DNA of 64,000 nucleotides, taken from positions 1-64,000 of the forward strand of contig NZ_QVRA01000001.1 in assembly GCF_003591655.1 (NCBI RefSeq), read 5' to 3'. Made by a program: the position numbers and the translations under genes. Each line of letters begins with the position of its first letter. Position 1 is the first letter of the stretch. Of the stretch, positions 9,280 through 20,100 are shown piece after piece. The DNA comes from Sphingobium terrigena (GTDB lineage Bacteria; Pseudomonadota; Alphaproteobacteria; Sphingomonadales; Sphingomonadaceae). The notes under the pieces were generated by a model. That model worked only from the letters and a program-made list of their open reading frames with translations, searched no databases and was not told the origin of the DNA.

Positions 9280-10182
9280 TCATGCATTGAACGCGCGGCT
9301 GCACAGGTGCTCGAGGAGCAGTTTTGCCGCGCTGGAGAGCATCTCGGTTTCCCGGTGGCAGATGTCGAGGACCCGCCGCGTCCATGCATCCTCGATGTCA
9401 ATCGTGACGATGCGGCCAAGCTGCCGGTCGCGATCAATTGTTGCGATCGGCGCCATGCTGATGCCATGACCGGCTTCGACCATGCTGACCATCGCGTCGA
9501 AGCTCGGCACTCGGATACGCATTCGCAGCGGCTTGCGCGCAGAATGAGACGCCGCCACCAGATAGTTGGTCCAGACCTGCTCGGAATGAAGGCCCACGAA
9601 ATCAAAATCGAGCGCTTCCTCCATCGTCACGGCGTCATAATCGAGGAGGGGGTGGCCCGGCGGGACCACCAATACCATGCGGTCTGCGTTGTAGGGATGA
9701 ACGCTAAGCTTGTGCGGCACCATGGAAGCGATACAGATGCCCAAATCGGCACTGCCCTCTGACACGCCGCGGATCACCGCCGGCGTGGCCGCTTCGCGCA
9801 GCGCAATCTGGATGTCGGGATGGCGTTCCCTGAACAGGCGCAGATCACGCGGAAGAAATTGTATAATCGACGATATGTTGGCGAGCAGCGTGACATGACC
9901 CCTGATCCCTCGCGTATAATCCGCAAGGTCGATCTCGGCCCGCTCTACGCTGCCCAGAATCTGTTGCGCGTGATGGTAGAGCGCCAGGCCGGCCGGCGTG
10001 GGTTCGACGCCGCGTCGCAGGCGATGGAACAACCGGGTCTGAAGGTTGGCTTCCAGATCGGAAATGCGTTTGCTTAAGGCCGATGGAGCAACGTTGCGGA
10101 CCAACGCTGCTTGCGTGAGGTTCTTGGTCTCTGCCACCGTCACGAAGAGCTGGAGCGTGTAAATGTCCAGCCTGCTACTCAC
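9280..10182 (-). CDS. LysR-family transcriptional regulator
   Basis: A 300-residue LysR protein: N-terminal helix-turn-helix (LDIYTLQLFVTVAETKNLTQ, APSALSKRISDLEANLQTR) and a periplasmic-binding-like effector domain with PGHPLLDYDAV and SMVEAGHGISMAPIAT. It is divergent from the HMG-CoA-lyase-like gene with a 131-bp intergenic region that carries two tandem 11-bp repeats. This is the classical LysR layout for self-repression and activation of the divergent catabolic gene. Confidence 0.92.
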   Translation of the reverse strand: MSSRLDIYTLQLFVTVAETKNLTQAALVRNVAPSALSKRISDLEANLQTRLFHRLRRGVEPTPAGLALYHHAQQILGSVERAEIDLADYTRGIRGHVTLLANISSIIQFLPRDLRLFRERHPDIQIALREAATPAVIRGVSEGSADLGICIASMVPHKLSVHPYNADRMVLVVPPGHPLLDYDAVTMEEALDFDFVGLHSEQVWTNYLVAASHSARKPLRMRIRVPSFDAMVSMVEAGHGISMAPIATIDRDRQLGRIVTIDIEDAWTRRVLDICHRETEMLSSAAKLLLEHLCSRAFNA

Positions 10183-10249
10183 GGCACTCCCCCCTCAATT
10201 AATCTGACTTCTTGTATCACGAAGGCTCCGCTCGGCAAAGGCCGCTTCA

Positions 10250-10271
10250 CAGTGCGCCACCAGTGCGCCAG
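10250..10271. repeat. two tandem 11-bp repeats in the LysR/lyase intergenic region
   Basis: CAGTGCGCCAC at 10250-10260 is followed directly by CAGTGCGCCAG at 10261-10271 and then by the partial unit GTGCG. The 11-bp phase places the units on one helical face, about 45 bp upstream of the lyase start. A regulator-binding or RNA polymerase-proximal role is possible but not shown. Confidence 0.4.
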
Positions 10272-10313
10272 GTGCGAGGCATGATATCGACTAAAGGCAG
10301 AGTAGGAGCACCG

Positions 10314-11201
10314 ATGGTGCAAATTGTGGAAGTCGGGCCGAGAGACGGATTGCAGAACGAGAAACGACTGCTGTCGACGGCAGACAAGATCCTTCTGATC
10401 GCACGGCTGATCGAGGCGGGTGCCAAGCGAATCGAAGTCGCCAGCTTCGTCAATCCAAAGCGCGTGCCGCAGATGGCCGACGCCGAAGCTGTGGTGCAGG
10501 GCCTTCCAGCCACGAGCGATTGCTCCTACATCGGCCTGGTGCTGAACCGGCGCGGGGCCGAACGAGCATTGACCGTGCCGGTGGACGAACTTGGCATGGC
10601 CGTCCCGGGTAGCGAGACCTTTGGCATCCGCAATCAGGGACAGAGCGCGATGGAAGCCATCGCCCAGTTGAAAGACATCGTCGATCTGGCGCGCGGCAGC
10701 GGCGTCACGGTCCATGCGTCCGTATCGTTAGCGTTCGGCTGTCCGTTCGAGGGGCAGGTACCCGTTGAACATGTTGTCGATCTGGCGAAGCGGATCGCGG
10801 ATCTCGACGTTACGGAGATCGGGATGGCGGACACGATCGGGATCGCCGTGCCGGCGCAGGTGACCGACCTCTTTGGTCGGCTGCGTGAGGCCATCCCGCA
10901 CAGACGGTTACGAGCACACTTCCACGACACGCGCAACACCGGCATTGCCAACGTATGGGCGGCCGTTCAGGCGGGAGTCGATGTGATCGATGCATCCGTG
11001 GGTGGCTTGGGCGGCTGTCCGTTCGCGCCCGGCGCGACCGGCAATGTACCGACCGAGGACGTGTGCTACCTTCTGGAATCGTCGGGTGTCGCGACTGGCC
11101 TTGCTCTCGATAGACTGGTCGACACCGCGCACTGGATTAATGGGTTGCTGGGTCGTGCCCCGACCAGCGGGCTGTCGCGATCGATGTGCGAACAAGTATA
11201 G
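10314..11201 (+). CDS. hydroxymethylglutaryl-CoA lyase family protein
   Basis: This 295-residue protein is a DRE-TIM metallolyase of the HMG-CoA lyase type. It opens VQIVEVGPRDGLQNEKR, carries the substrate and metal motifs IEVASFVNPKRVPQMAD, the metal-binding HFHDTRN, and the cysteine-containing loop GGLGGCPFAPGATGN. The known reaction cleaves HMG-CoA to acetyl-CoA and acetoacetate; close relatives cleave other 3-hydroxyacyl-CoAs. The ATG at 10314 has AGGAG seven bases upstream; longer in-frame starts (10212) lack a site. With the nearby CoA-transferase and MFS carrier it would suit uptake, activation and cleavage of a branched acid (inference). Confidence 0.88.
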   Translation: MVQIVEVGPRDGLQNEKRLLSTADKILLIARLIEAGAKRIEVASFVNPKRVPQMADAEAVVQGLPATSDCSYIGLVLNRRGAERALTVPVDELGMAVPGSETFGIRNQGQSAMEAIAQLKDIVDLARGSGVTVHASVSLAFGCPFEGQVPVEHVVDLAKRIADLDVTEIGMADTIGIAVPAQVTDLFGRLREAIPHRRLRAHFHDTRNTGIANVWAAVQAGVDVIDASVGGLGGCPFAPGATGNVPTEDVCYLLESSGVATGLALDRLVDTAHWINGLLGRAPTSGLSRSMCEQV

Positions 11202-11233
11202 CCGCGATCGCAGACTGACAGAAACTCTTCCGA

Positions 11234-12592
11234 TCAAGACTGTGCCGGCTCGCCTAACGGCTCGATCGCCAAAGTCAGTATAAGGAATGCCAGACCTGCT
11301 CCGGCTGAGATGGCAATGAAGACTGCGTTCCAGCCGTAATGATCGAGCAATAGCCCAGCCGTCAGAGGCACAACAGCCGCACCCAATTGTCCACCAGTGC
11401 TGATGTAGCCCATAGCAAGCGGAAACCGCTGCTGATCGCAGAGGCGGGACGGATAGATGACGAATGCAGCGAGGCCGATGCTCAGAAAAAAACCTATCCC
11501 GAAAAGAAGGATCGAGAGCGCGAGTGGCTCGTTCGGTGCCGACGTGAGCAGATACATGCTCACCATGGTGAAGACGGCGCTGATCATCATTGCTGGTTTG
11601 CGACGCCCTCCAAGAAGCCGATCGGAGATCAATCCGCCTGCCACATTCCCCAGCACTGCCCCCACGAAGGGCGACGCCGCCACGAACCCGACGTTCATGA
11701 TCGAAAATTTCTTCACTTCGACGAGATAGGTAGGGAGCCATGCCAGGATAAAGCCGGCGGTGCCCTGGATGAAAAAATACGCAACGGTGATAGCAATGAA
11801 ATTGAACGAGGTGAGGATTTCGCGCGGGGTTTGCAGGAGTGGCGCTTTTCGGGCTCGTAGAAAATAATCAAGGCGATCGAACTTTGTGCGAGGCATGCCG
11901 TCCAAAGTCGCATTTTGCAATGAGACTGGAGACGGCTCGTCCGCGTCGATGAAGTCGGCCTCACTCGCAGTGACAAATCTGCTCTTTCGGGGGCCATCTG
12001 CCACAAAAATCGCCCAAATCAAGGCCAGGAATGTACCCGGTACGGCCAGCGTCAAGAACACCCAGCGCCATCCAAGCGACACGAGAATCAGCGCGCCCAG
12101 CGGAGGAACAATCAACGGAGCGAACTTGGTTGCGGCGTATAAAATGCCCGTCGCCGTTCCCTTCTCCTGTTTGGGAAACCAGTTGTTGATCGTCGTCACC
12201 GCAGCGACGCCAAGGGGCGACTCGGCCAGGCCCAATAGAATGCGCAAGCCAAACAGCGCGACCAGGCCCGATGAAAGGCCGGTGCCCAGAGTCACCAACG
12301 ATGTCAGAATAAGGAAAAGTGGAAGGATCCGCCGAACGCCAAACCGGCTGATCAACAACGCGCCCGGCACCTGGAAACCAGCATATATGAATGCGAACGC
12401 ACTGATGAGGACGCCAGCCTGCGTATTTGTCAACCCGAACTCAGCCTTGATCGACGGCAGCGTGATACCGATCGCGGCTCGGTCGCAATAAGCAGCGGTA
12501 TAGACGATGAAGACCAGAGTGACGACAACCCAGCGATATCGTCCCGGTCGGCTGCTCGTCTCAACAGGGGATTGAAGCCAACTCGATGCCAT
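11234..12592 (-). CDS. MFS transporter, anion:cation symporter type
   Basis: A 452-residue membrane protein with about 12 predicted helices. It carries typical MFS features: the YCDRAAIGITLPSIKAEFGL stretch between helix 1 and 2, RFGVRRILPLF after helix 2, and ESPLGVAAVTTINNWFPKQE in helix 4-5. The pattern fits the ACS family that imports organic anions such as hexuronates, phthalates or dicarboxylates. It converges on the lyase gene, whose stop is 32 bp away. Its substrate is probably an acid used by the surrounding catabolic genes. Confidence 0.85.
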   Translation of the reverse strand: MASSWLQSPVETSSRPGRYRWVVVTLVFIVYTAAYCDRAAIGITLPSIKAEFGLTNTQAGVLISAFAFIYAGFQVPGALLISRFGVRRILPLFLILTSLVTLGTGLSSGLVALFGLRILLGLAESPLGVAAVTTINNWFPKQEKGTATGILYAATKFAPLIVPPLGALILVSLGWRWVFLTLAVPGTFLALIWAIFVADGPRKSRFVTASEADFIDADEPSPVSLQNATLDGMPRTKFDRLDYFLRARKAPLLQTPREILTSFNFIAITVAYFFIQGTAGFILAWLPTYLVEVKKFSIMNVGFVAASPFVGAVLGNVAGGLISDRLLGGRRKPAMMISAVFTMVSMYLLTSAPNEPLALSILLFGIGFFLSIGLAAFVIYPSRLCDQQRFPLAMGYISTGGQLGAAVVPLTAGLLLDHYGWNAVFIAISAGAGLAFLILTLAIEPLGEPAQS

Positions 12593-13091
12593 CTGACCGT
12601 TCTATCCTCTCGCATATGTTCAAGCCTCGCGCAGTTGCTACCTGCAGCTTGCTCTATTGGACGTCCGATGCGTCGATCGGCAGTTTGTCCTGCCCGCAGC
12701 AAAAAGATAGTCGAGAACTCCGAACACTGCGTTCGCATACTGCGATGACACGAAGGAGATGGGTCTTCTTTTGAGGTGATCCACGACCGGCGGGCGCAAT
12801 CGTCCCCCGGGTTGCCTGCTGAAGCATCCTGTGCTTGACGATGTATATGCGCGCGCAATGAGTGGCGGCTGAGCGGCGGATTAGCCCGCAAAACGATTAT
12901 TATCCACGATGGTGCGGTTCAGATCGTAGACTAGCGGCGGCAATGACCACAGCGGCTCCATGCCCTTTCAGCGTTTCCATATTGCGAAGCCACGCTTCGC
13001 TAAACGCCATTAGTGACGCAGCTTGAAACTGTGCTTTCTAGCTTCAGAAGTGTTGCGGCCTGCCAGCAGCACCATCAGGCGAGGATGTTTT
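12593..13091. other. intergenic region between divergent MFS and TonB receptor genes
   Basis: About 500 bp without a convincing gene. It must hold the promoters of the MFS gene (leftward) and the TonB receptor (rightward). ORFs on either strand show no recognisable protein and poor codon structure. I see no clear operator palindrome. Confidence 0.5.
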
Positions 13092-15986
13092 ATGAAGGCG
13101 CTCCGACTCTTGAATTCTTCCTGTCGTTTACGACTGCTCCACGGTGTTGCAGCTACTCCGCTGTTTCTTGGATTGATGTCGTCGCCTGCTTTTGCGCAGG
13201 ACGCAGTACAGGCGCAGCCGTCGTCAGTTCCTTCCGGCGCGCCTGCCCCCGCCGCAGCGACAGCGGACGAATCGGTTGCTACGCCCGCCGACGCCGACGG
13301 GCAGACTTCTGGTTCTGTCGCTTCGCGCGGGCAAATTGCAGACATTGTCGTCACCGGATCCAGGATAAAGCGTAATGGCGGCCAATCGCCAACGCCTGAA
13401 ACAGTCATAACAAGCGCCGACATCAAGGTTGCTGCGCCCGCGAACATCGCCGATTACGTCAATGATCTGCCGCAGCTAGCCGGCTCCAGCACGCCGCGCA
13501 ACAATCCTTCCAGCGTGTCCAGCGGCAGTAGCGGCTCCAACTTCCTCAACCTCCGCGGGCTTGGCGTCAACCGGACACTGGTATTGCTGGATGGCCGCAG
13601 GGTCGTTGGGTCCGGTGCGACAGGTCGCGTGGACATCAACACGCTACCGTCCGCGCTGATCTCGCGCATTGACGTGGTAACTGGCGGTGCTTCCGCCGCC
13701 TATGGATCAGACGCGGTGGCCGGCGTCGTGAATTTCGTTCTCGATACCAAATTCACTGGCCTCAAGCTCGAAGCGATGAACGGCGTCACGACTTACGGCG
13801 ATAACTACCGCAGATCGGTCGAAGCTGCAGGTGGATTGGCGTTCGCCGACGGCCGGGGCCATGTCATCGCATCGGCGACATGGAGCAAGAATGACGGTGT
13901 CTTGCAGGCGCAAAGCCGTCCCTGGTTCAACGGCGCTAAAACCATTCCCAACCCCGCTTACACCGCGACGAATGCGGAGCCGCTGTTGATTCAGCCGACC
14001 AACGCCAACACCGGCAACGCATCGCTCGGTGGGCTCATTACGACCGGTGTCCTTGCCGGCACCCAGTTCGGCCAAGGCGGAAGCATCAGCCAGCGCGTTT
14101 TCGGAACCCCGGCGGGTATGTACTCGATCGGCGGCGAGCTTCAGGACATGGCCGCCTATCAGACCCTGGACATTCCGGTAGAACAGTTCACGGCCTTTGG
14201 CCGCGTCAGCTACGACCTATCTGATGCCGTGGAGATCTTTGGAGAGGCCAGCTACGGCAAAGCGACGGTAACCAATCTCTCTGCGTTCAACTGGCGCTTC
14301 GGCGATATCACCGTCTCTGCCGACAATGCCTATCTTCCTACCGAACTCCGCACTCGCCTCGCGGCGGCCGGTCAGACAAGTTTCCGTTTTGGCACCTTCA
14401 ACGGCGACATCGGACAGTGGCGGGTTCGAAACGAGCGCGAGTTGCAGCGCTATGTCGCGGGGGCGAATTTCAAACTCGGCGCGGGGTGGACTGCGGATTT
14501 CTACGGCACGTACGGCAGGGTGGACGCACACACCGCTGTCTCCGGCCTCATCAACAAAGCGCACTACGCCTCGGCCATAGATGCCGTGGTCAACCCCGCG
14601 ACAAATGGGATCGTCTGCCGCTCGACGCTCACAAACCCGGCTAACGGGTGCGTTCCGTTCAACTTGTTCGGCATTGGCGTAAATACGCCAGAGGCGCTTG
14701 CCTATGCGACGGGTACATCGCAGCTCGACTCGAAGATCCAGCAAACGGTGGTATCGGGCTCAGCGCAGGGCGAACTTTTCTCCACTTGGGCGGGGCCGGT
14801 GTCGGTCGCCTTCGGCGCGGAATATCGTAAGGAGCAAGTTAGCGGCGTCGCCGATCCCGTATCGCTGGTGAACGGCTACTTCGCGGCAAATTACAAGCCA
14901 ACGAACGGGCAATATGAGGTGAAGGAAGGTTTCGTCGAGGCCGACATCCCGCTCGCGAAGGATCTCCCGTTCTTATACTCTCTGAACCTCAACGCCGCCG
15001 CCCGCTACACACATTACAGCACCAGTGGCGGCGTTAAGACGTGGAAGGTCGGGGGCACCTGGAACCCGATCCATGATCTTCGATTTCGAGCGACGCGATC
15101 CAGAGACATTCGTGCGCCCAACATCGGCGATCTTTTCCAGGGCGGTGTCGTATCGACGGGCAACACCGTACTGGACAGAGGCACCTCGACAGGCGGCATC
15201 CTTGTGACGACCGTGGGGAATCCCGCCCTGAAACCGGAGAATGCGGACACCACGACGGTGGGCGTAGTCTACACCCCCTCCTGGCTACCGGGCCTGTCGA
15301 TTTCGGTCGATTATTACAACGTCAAGATATCCGATGCGATACTGACGCTTTTGGCACAGGATACGGTGAACCGCTGTAATGGCGGAAATACTGTCTATTG
15401 CAGCTTCGTCACGCGCACCAACGGTACGATCACCTCATTGACACTGACCCCCACCAATGTGGCGCAGGAAGTCGCAAAGGGTCTCGACATCGAGGCGAGC
15501 TATCAACACCGATTTGCTTCCGATGCGCAGCTTACCCTCCGCGCACTTGCCACCTATGTAGATCAGCGTTCCATCGACGATGGCCTCACCATCAACTATC
15601 AACAGGGCGAGAATAGTCCTGACAATATTAGCGGCAGTATCGCGCGCTGGCGTGTTATCAGCTCCGCAGGCATAAGCGCTGGCCCTTTCAGCGGCGTGAT
15701 CACCGGCCGGTATGTTTCCCCTGGAAAATTCGATAATGCTTATACCAGCAAGCAACTCGCTAATAACCGTATCGCCGGCGCGACCTATTTCGATTTGTCG
15801 CTGACAGCCAAATTCCCGGCGATGTCCGGCGATGGCGAGATTTTTTTCAACGTCGATAACCTGTTTAACAAAGATCCTGTAATCATCCCCCAGCAGAGCC
15901 AGCCATTTTATCAGGCTCCGGTCAATTCGCTGCTATATGATACGCTAGGGCGCGAATTTAGGGTCGGCGTTCGGCTCAAGTTCTAG
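13092..15986 (+). CDS. TonB-dependent outer membrane receptor
   Basis: The 964-residue protein starts with a signal peptide (KALRLLNSSCRLRL, hydrophobic core, cleavage after AFAQ near residue 36), a low-complexity Ala/Pro linker, then a TonB box-like and plug region (IVVTGSRIKRNG, NLRGLGVNRTLVLLDGRRVV, GGASAAYGSDAVAGVVNFVL). The large beta-barrel ends in the aromatic-terminated VGVRLKF. It takes up a substrate across the outer membrane using TonB energy. The ATG at 13092 has GAGG seven bases upstream; a longer upstream frame exists but would precede the signal peptide. It may import the substrate of the neighbouring catabolic genes. Confidence 0.93.
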   Translation: MKALRLLNSSCRLRLLHGVAATPLFLGLMSSPAFAQDAVQAQPSSVPSGAPAPAAATADESVATPADADGQTSGSVASRGQIADIVVTGSRIKRNGGQSPTPETVITSADIKVAAPANIADYVNDLPQLAGSSTPRNNPSSVSSGSSGSNFLNLRGLGVNRTLVLLDGRRVVGSGATGRVDINTLPSALISRIDVVTGGASAAYGSDAVAGVVNFVLDTKFTGLKLEAMNGVTTYGDNYRRSVEAAGGLAFADGRGHVIASATWSKNDGVLQAQSRPWFNGAKTIPNPAYTATNAEPLLIQPTNANTGNASLGGLITTGVLAGTQFGQGGSISQRVFGTPAGMYSIGGELQDMAAYQTLDIPVEQFTAFGRVSYDLSDAVEIFGEASYGKATVTNLSAFNWRFGDITVSADNAYLPTELRTRLAAAGQTSFRFGTFNGDIGQWRVRNERELQRYVAGANFKLGAGWTADFYGTYGRVDAHTAVSGLINKAHYASAIDAVVNPATNGIVCRSTLTNPANGCVPFNLFGIGVNTPEALAYATGTSQLDSKIQQTVVSGSAQGELFSTWAGPVSVAFGAEYRKEQVSGVADPVSLVNGYFAANYKPTNGQYEVKEGFVEADIPLAKDLPFLYSLNLNAAARYTHYSTSGGVKTWKVGGTWNPIHDLRFRATRSRDIRAPNIGDLFQGGVVSTGNTVLDRGTSTGGILVTTVGNPALKPENADTTTVGVVYTPSWLPGLSISVDYYNVKISDAILTLLAQDTVNRCNGGNTVYCSFVTRTNGTITSLTLTPTNVAQEVAKGLDIEASYQHRFASDAQLTLRALATYVDQRSIDDGLTINYQQGENSPDNISGSIARWRVISSAGISAGPFSGVITGRYVSPGKFDNAYTSKQLANNRIAGATYFDLSLTAKFPAMSGDGEIFFNVDNLFNKDPVIIPQQSQPFYQAPVNSLLYDTLGREFRVGVRLKF

Positions 15987-16478
15987 ATCGCTGATTCCCG
16001 CGAAGTGGCGCATGGACTATGATAGTCCGTACGACGATTGAATTTTTTGGGTTTAATGTTCCGGGGGGCAGCGCTGGTTTCGACTTGACCTGCCCCGAAC
16101 GGGACAGGTCAAGTTCTGATCCGACAGGATATTCCGGCAGGTTTCCGAGGTTGGCACCAAACGTACGGATTTGACGTTGTGATTCATATGTGGACGCCCC
16201 CTTGGCAAGGGCATTGTGCCGTGGTGGGTTTTGATCGGTTGCTTTCATATGTCCGGCCTGTTTGCGCGGCGTTGTGGCTACCGCTGACCCTGATGGAAAT
16301 CCGCCGGTGAGGTCCCTAATCAAGGTCGCGCGCGTTTAAAGCGCAGTGAATCACGCGGGTTGGCCTTACCATTGGCTCGATCGTTACTCATCATCGACTG
16401 CCATTACCATTTCGGTTGACTTGAGGTTGATCAGGTCAATTGCGCATAGGGGTGGTAGGCTTCCTTCCGGGTAAGCAC
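15987..16478. other. intergenic region with inverted repeats, no gene seen
   Basis: About 490 bp between the TonB receptor and the IS3 remnant. It has a short palindrome (GGACTAT-G-ATAGTCC, 16012-16026) just after the receptor stop and an imperfect inverted repeat built on CTTGACCTG/CAGGTCAAG around 16083-16113. The only ORF of note (minus strand) has no recognisable family. Either repeat could stop receptor transcription, but neither has a strong T-run. Confidence 0.4.
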
Positions 16479-16992
<514 letters not shown>

Positions 16993-17001
16993 TCAGCGCT
17001 C

Positions 17002-17157
17002 GCACTCGCACGTTGCTGGCCGACCTTCGCGACGAGTGGGTCAGGCTCGACCAACGGGTCAAGGCGCATGACAACGAACTCGCCACGCTGACGCGCGAGG
17101 ATGTGCAGGCGCGACGGCTGGCGACTATCCCCGGCATCGGCGTCATCAAGGGGGGGT
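17002..17157 (+). mobile_element. IS110-family transposase fragment
   Basis: A plus-strand frame reads TLLADLRDEWVRLDQRVKA, then LTREDVQARRLATIPGIGVI. This is the helical region and the conserved PGIG motif at the start of the C-terminal half of IS110/IS1111-type transposases. It is bounded by the OYE fragment and by the 3' end of the RND gene, with which it overlaps by a few bases on the opposite strand. Only about 50 codons survive. Confidence 0.8.
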
Positions 17158-20100
17158 GATACGATACCAAAGCGCATAGAGGGCTGGCAGGAACAGCAGG
17201 GTCAGGACCGTGCCGCCCAGCGTGCCGCCGATCAGCGTGACCGCCATCGATCCCCAGAACACCGAACTGATGAGGGGCACGAACGCCAGGACCGCTGCTA
17301 GCGCGGTCAGGATGACGGGCCGAGAACGCTGCACCGTCGCCTCGACCACTGCGTCGAACGGTGTGAGGCCCGCGCGCTCATTGTCATGGATCTGGCCCAT
17401 CAGGATCAGCGTGTTGCGCATCAGGATGCCGGCGAGCGAGATGAGACCCAGGATCGCGTTGAACCCGAAGGGCTGGCTCGTCAGCAGCAGGATCGGCACA
17501 ACCCCGACCAAGCCGAGCGGCGCGGTCAGCAGCACGATCCACATTGCCGACAGGCTGCGGACCTGCAGGATGATGACGATCATCATCAGCACGATCATGA
17601 TCGGGAAGATCGGAGCGAGCGCCGCATTGGCCTTGCCTGCTTCCTCGATCGAACCGGCCATGTCGATATGATAGCCTTCGGGCAGATCGACGATGATCGG
17701 CTGAAGCTTCTTCATCATCGCGGTGGACACATCGGGAGGCTGGAGCCCGTCGGCGATGTCGCCGCGCACGGTGATGGTCGGGACACGGTCGCGGCGCTGG
17801 AGGATCGGATCTTCCATGCGCACGTCCATCCGGCCGATCTGGCTGACAGGGATGTGCTGGCCCTGGGCGCCGGTCAGCGTGTAATCGCCAATGCGCGCGG
17901 GATCGAGACGATCCGTTCCGGTTGAGCGCACGACGACGTTGACGGTGCGGATGTCCTCCCGCGCCTGGCTGACCGTCACGCCGGTCAACAGGAACTGCAA
18001 CTGCTGCGCGACGTCGCTCGATGTGAGACCAAGGGCGCGCAAGCGATCCTGATCGAGCACGAAATGGAGTGCCGGCGCGCGTTCGCCCCAATCGCTGTTG
18101 ACCGTGCGCATCATCGGATCGGCCTGCAGGACGTCCTGGACCCTGGCCGCAATGGTGCGAACCGTCGCGAGGTCGGGGCCGTTGACGCGGAACGCAACAG
18201 GGAACGGCGAATAGGGACCGAAGACGAGTTGGGTGGCACGGACCCGCGCGGTGGGAGCGAGACCGTCTGCAGCGGCCTGACGCAACCGGACCTTGAGCGT
18301 GTCGCGTGATTCTTCATCCGGCGTGCGCACGATGATCTTAGCGAAGGAAGGATCGGGCAGTTCGGGCGAAAGCGACATGAAGAAGCGCGGTGCGCCCTGG
18401 CCGATATAGGTGGTAACGACCTTTGCCTCGGGCTGCTTGCTCAGCCATGCTTCGACCTGCTCGGCCGCCTTTTGCGTCTGTGCGATCGCGGTGCCCTTGG
18501 GCATCTGCACCTCGACCAGCACCTCGGGACGATCGGAGGCGGGGAAGAACTGCTGCTTGACCAGCGGCATTCCCGCACCGGCGACAAGGAATGCGCCCAG
18601 GGTCGCTAGCGCCACCAGCTTCTTACGGCGCACAGCCCAACCGATGAGCCTGCGCACCTTTTGATAGCGCGGCGTTTCGTAGATCGCGGCATGCCCGCCC
18701 TCGACGGGCTTGATCTTGGGAAGCAGCTTCACGCCCATATAGGGGGTGAAGATGACCGCCACGAACCACGAGGCGATCAGCGCGAACCCGACGACCCAGA
18801 AGATGTTGCCGGCATATTCGCCTGCGGTCGACTGCGCGAACCCGACCGGCATCAGGCCGATGACCGTGAGCAGCGTGCCTGCGAGCATCGGCGCTGCGGT
18901 ATGGCTCCAGGCATAGGCCGACGCCTTGATGCGGTCATAGCCTTCCTCCATCTTCACCACCATCATCTCGATGGCGATGATGGCGTCGTCGACGAGGAGA
19001 CCGAGCGCGAGGATGAGTGCGCCGAGCGTGATGCGATCGAGGACACGCCCCGTCGCCCACATGATGACGAGCACGACTGCCAGCGTCAGCGGCACGGCGG
19101 CCGCCACGACGATGCCCACCCGCCAGCCCAGGCTGACAAGGCTGACGATCATTACGATTGCGAGCGCCTCGAGGAAGGTATGCATGAACTGATCGACGGC
19201 GTCGGAAATGTTCACTGACTGATCCGTGACCGGTGTCAGGCTCATGCCCACCGGTAACTCTGCCGAGATCTTCTCGATCTCGGCCTTGAGCGACTTGCCA
19301 AGGTCCAGGCCGTTCCATCCTTCGCGCATGACGACGCCGAGCAGCAGGGCCGGTTCGCCCTCACTGCGCACGAGGAAGGTGGCGGGATCCTCGTAACCGC
19401 GATCCACTTTAGCGATGTCGGACAGGCGCAGCGTGCGGCCGCTCGCGACGATGGGAATGTCGCGAATCCTCGACAGGTCGTCGAACGCGCCATCCAGGCG
19501 CACGAGCGTCTGCTGGCCTTTGGTCTCGATCGAGCCGGCGGGCGTGATGAGGTTCTGGCTGGCGAGCGCAGTGAAGATGTCGCGCGGCGACACGCCCAGC
19601 GTGGCGAGCCGTTCTTGGGCGAACTCGACATAGATACGCTGAGGCCGCTCGCCGATGATGTTGATCTTGTTGACGCCGGGCACATGCAGCAATCGCTGCC
19701 GCAGGCTCTCGGCCTCGCGGGCGAGATTGCGCTGCGGCTCGCCCTTGGCCTTGAGCGCATAGAGGGCGAAGGTCACATCGCCATATTCGTCATTGATGAA
19801 GGGGCCGACGACGCCTTGCGGAAGCTGCGCGGCCTCATCGCCCAGTTTCTTGCGCGCCTGATAAAATTGCTCCTGCACCTGGTCCGGTGGGGTCTGATCA
19901 CGCAGCGTCAGCGTGGTGAAGGCGAGGCCTGGCCGGGTGAAGGTCTCGCTGCGATCATACCAGCGCAGTTCCTGCAGCCGCTTCTCGAGCGGCTCGGCGA
20001 CCTGGTCCTGCATCTCCTGTGCGGTCGCGCCGGGCCATGCGGTCACCACGGTCATGACCTTGATGGTGAAGCTCGGATCTTCCGCCCGGCCCAGGCTCAG

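Noticed and set aside
15976..16323. 115-codon minus-strand ORF after the TonB receptor
   Set aside because: No start context, no recognisable family, and it spans inverted repeats; probably noncoding IS-flanking DNA.
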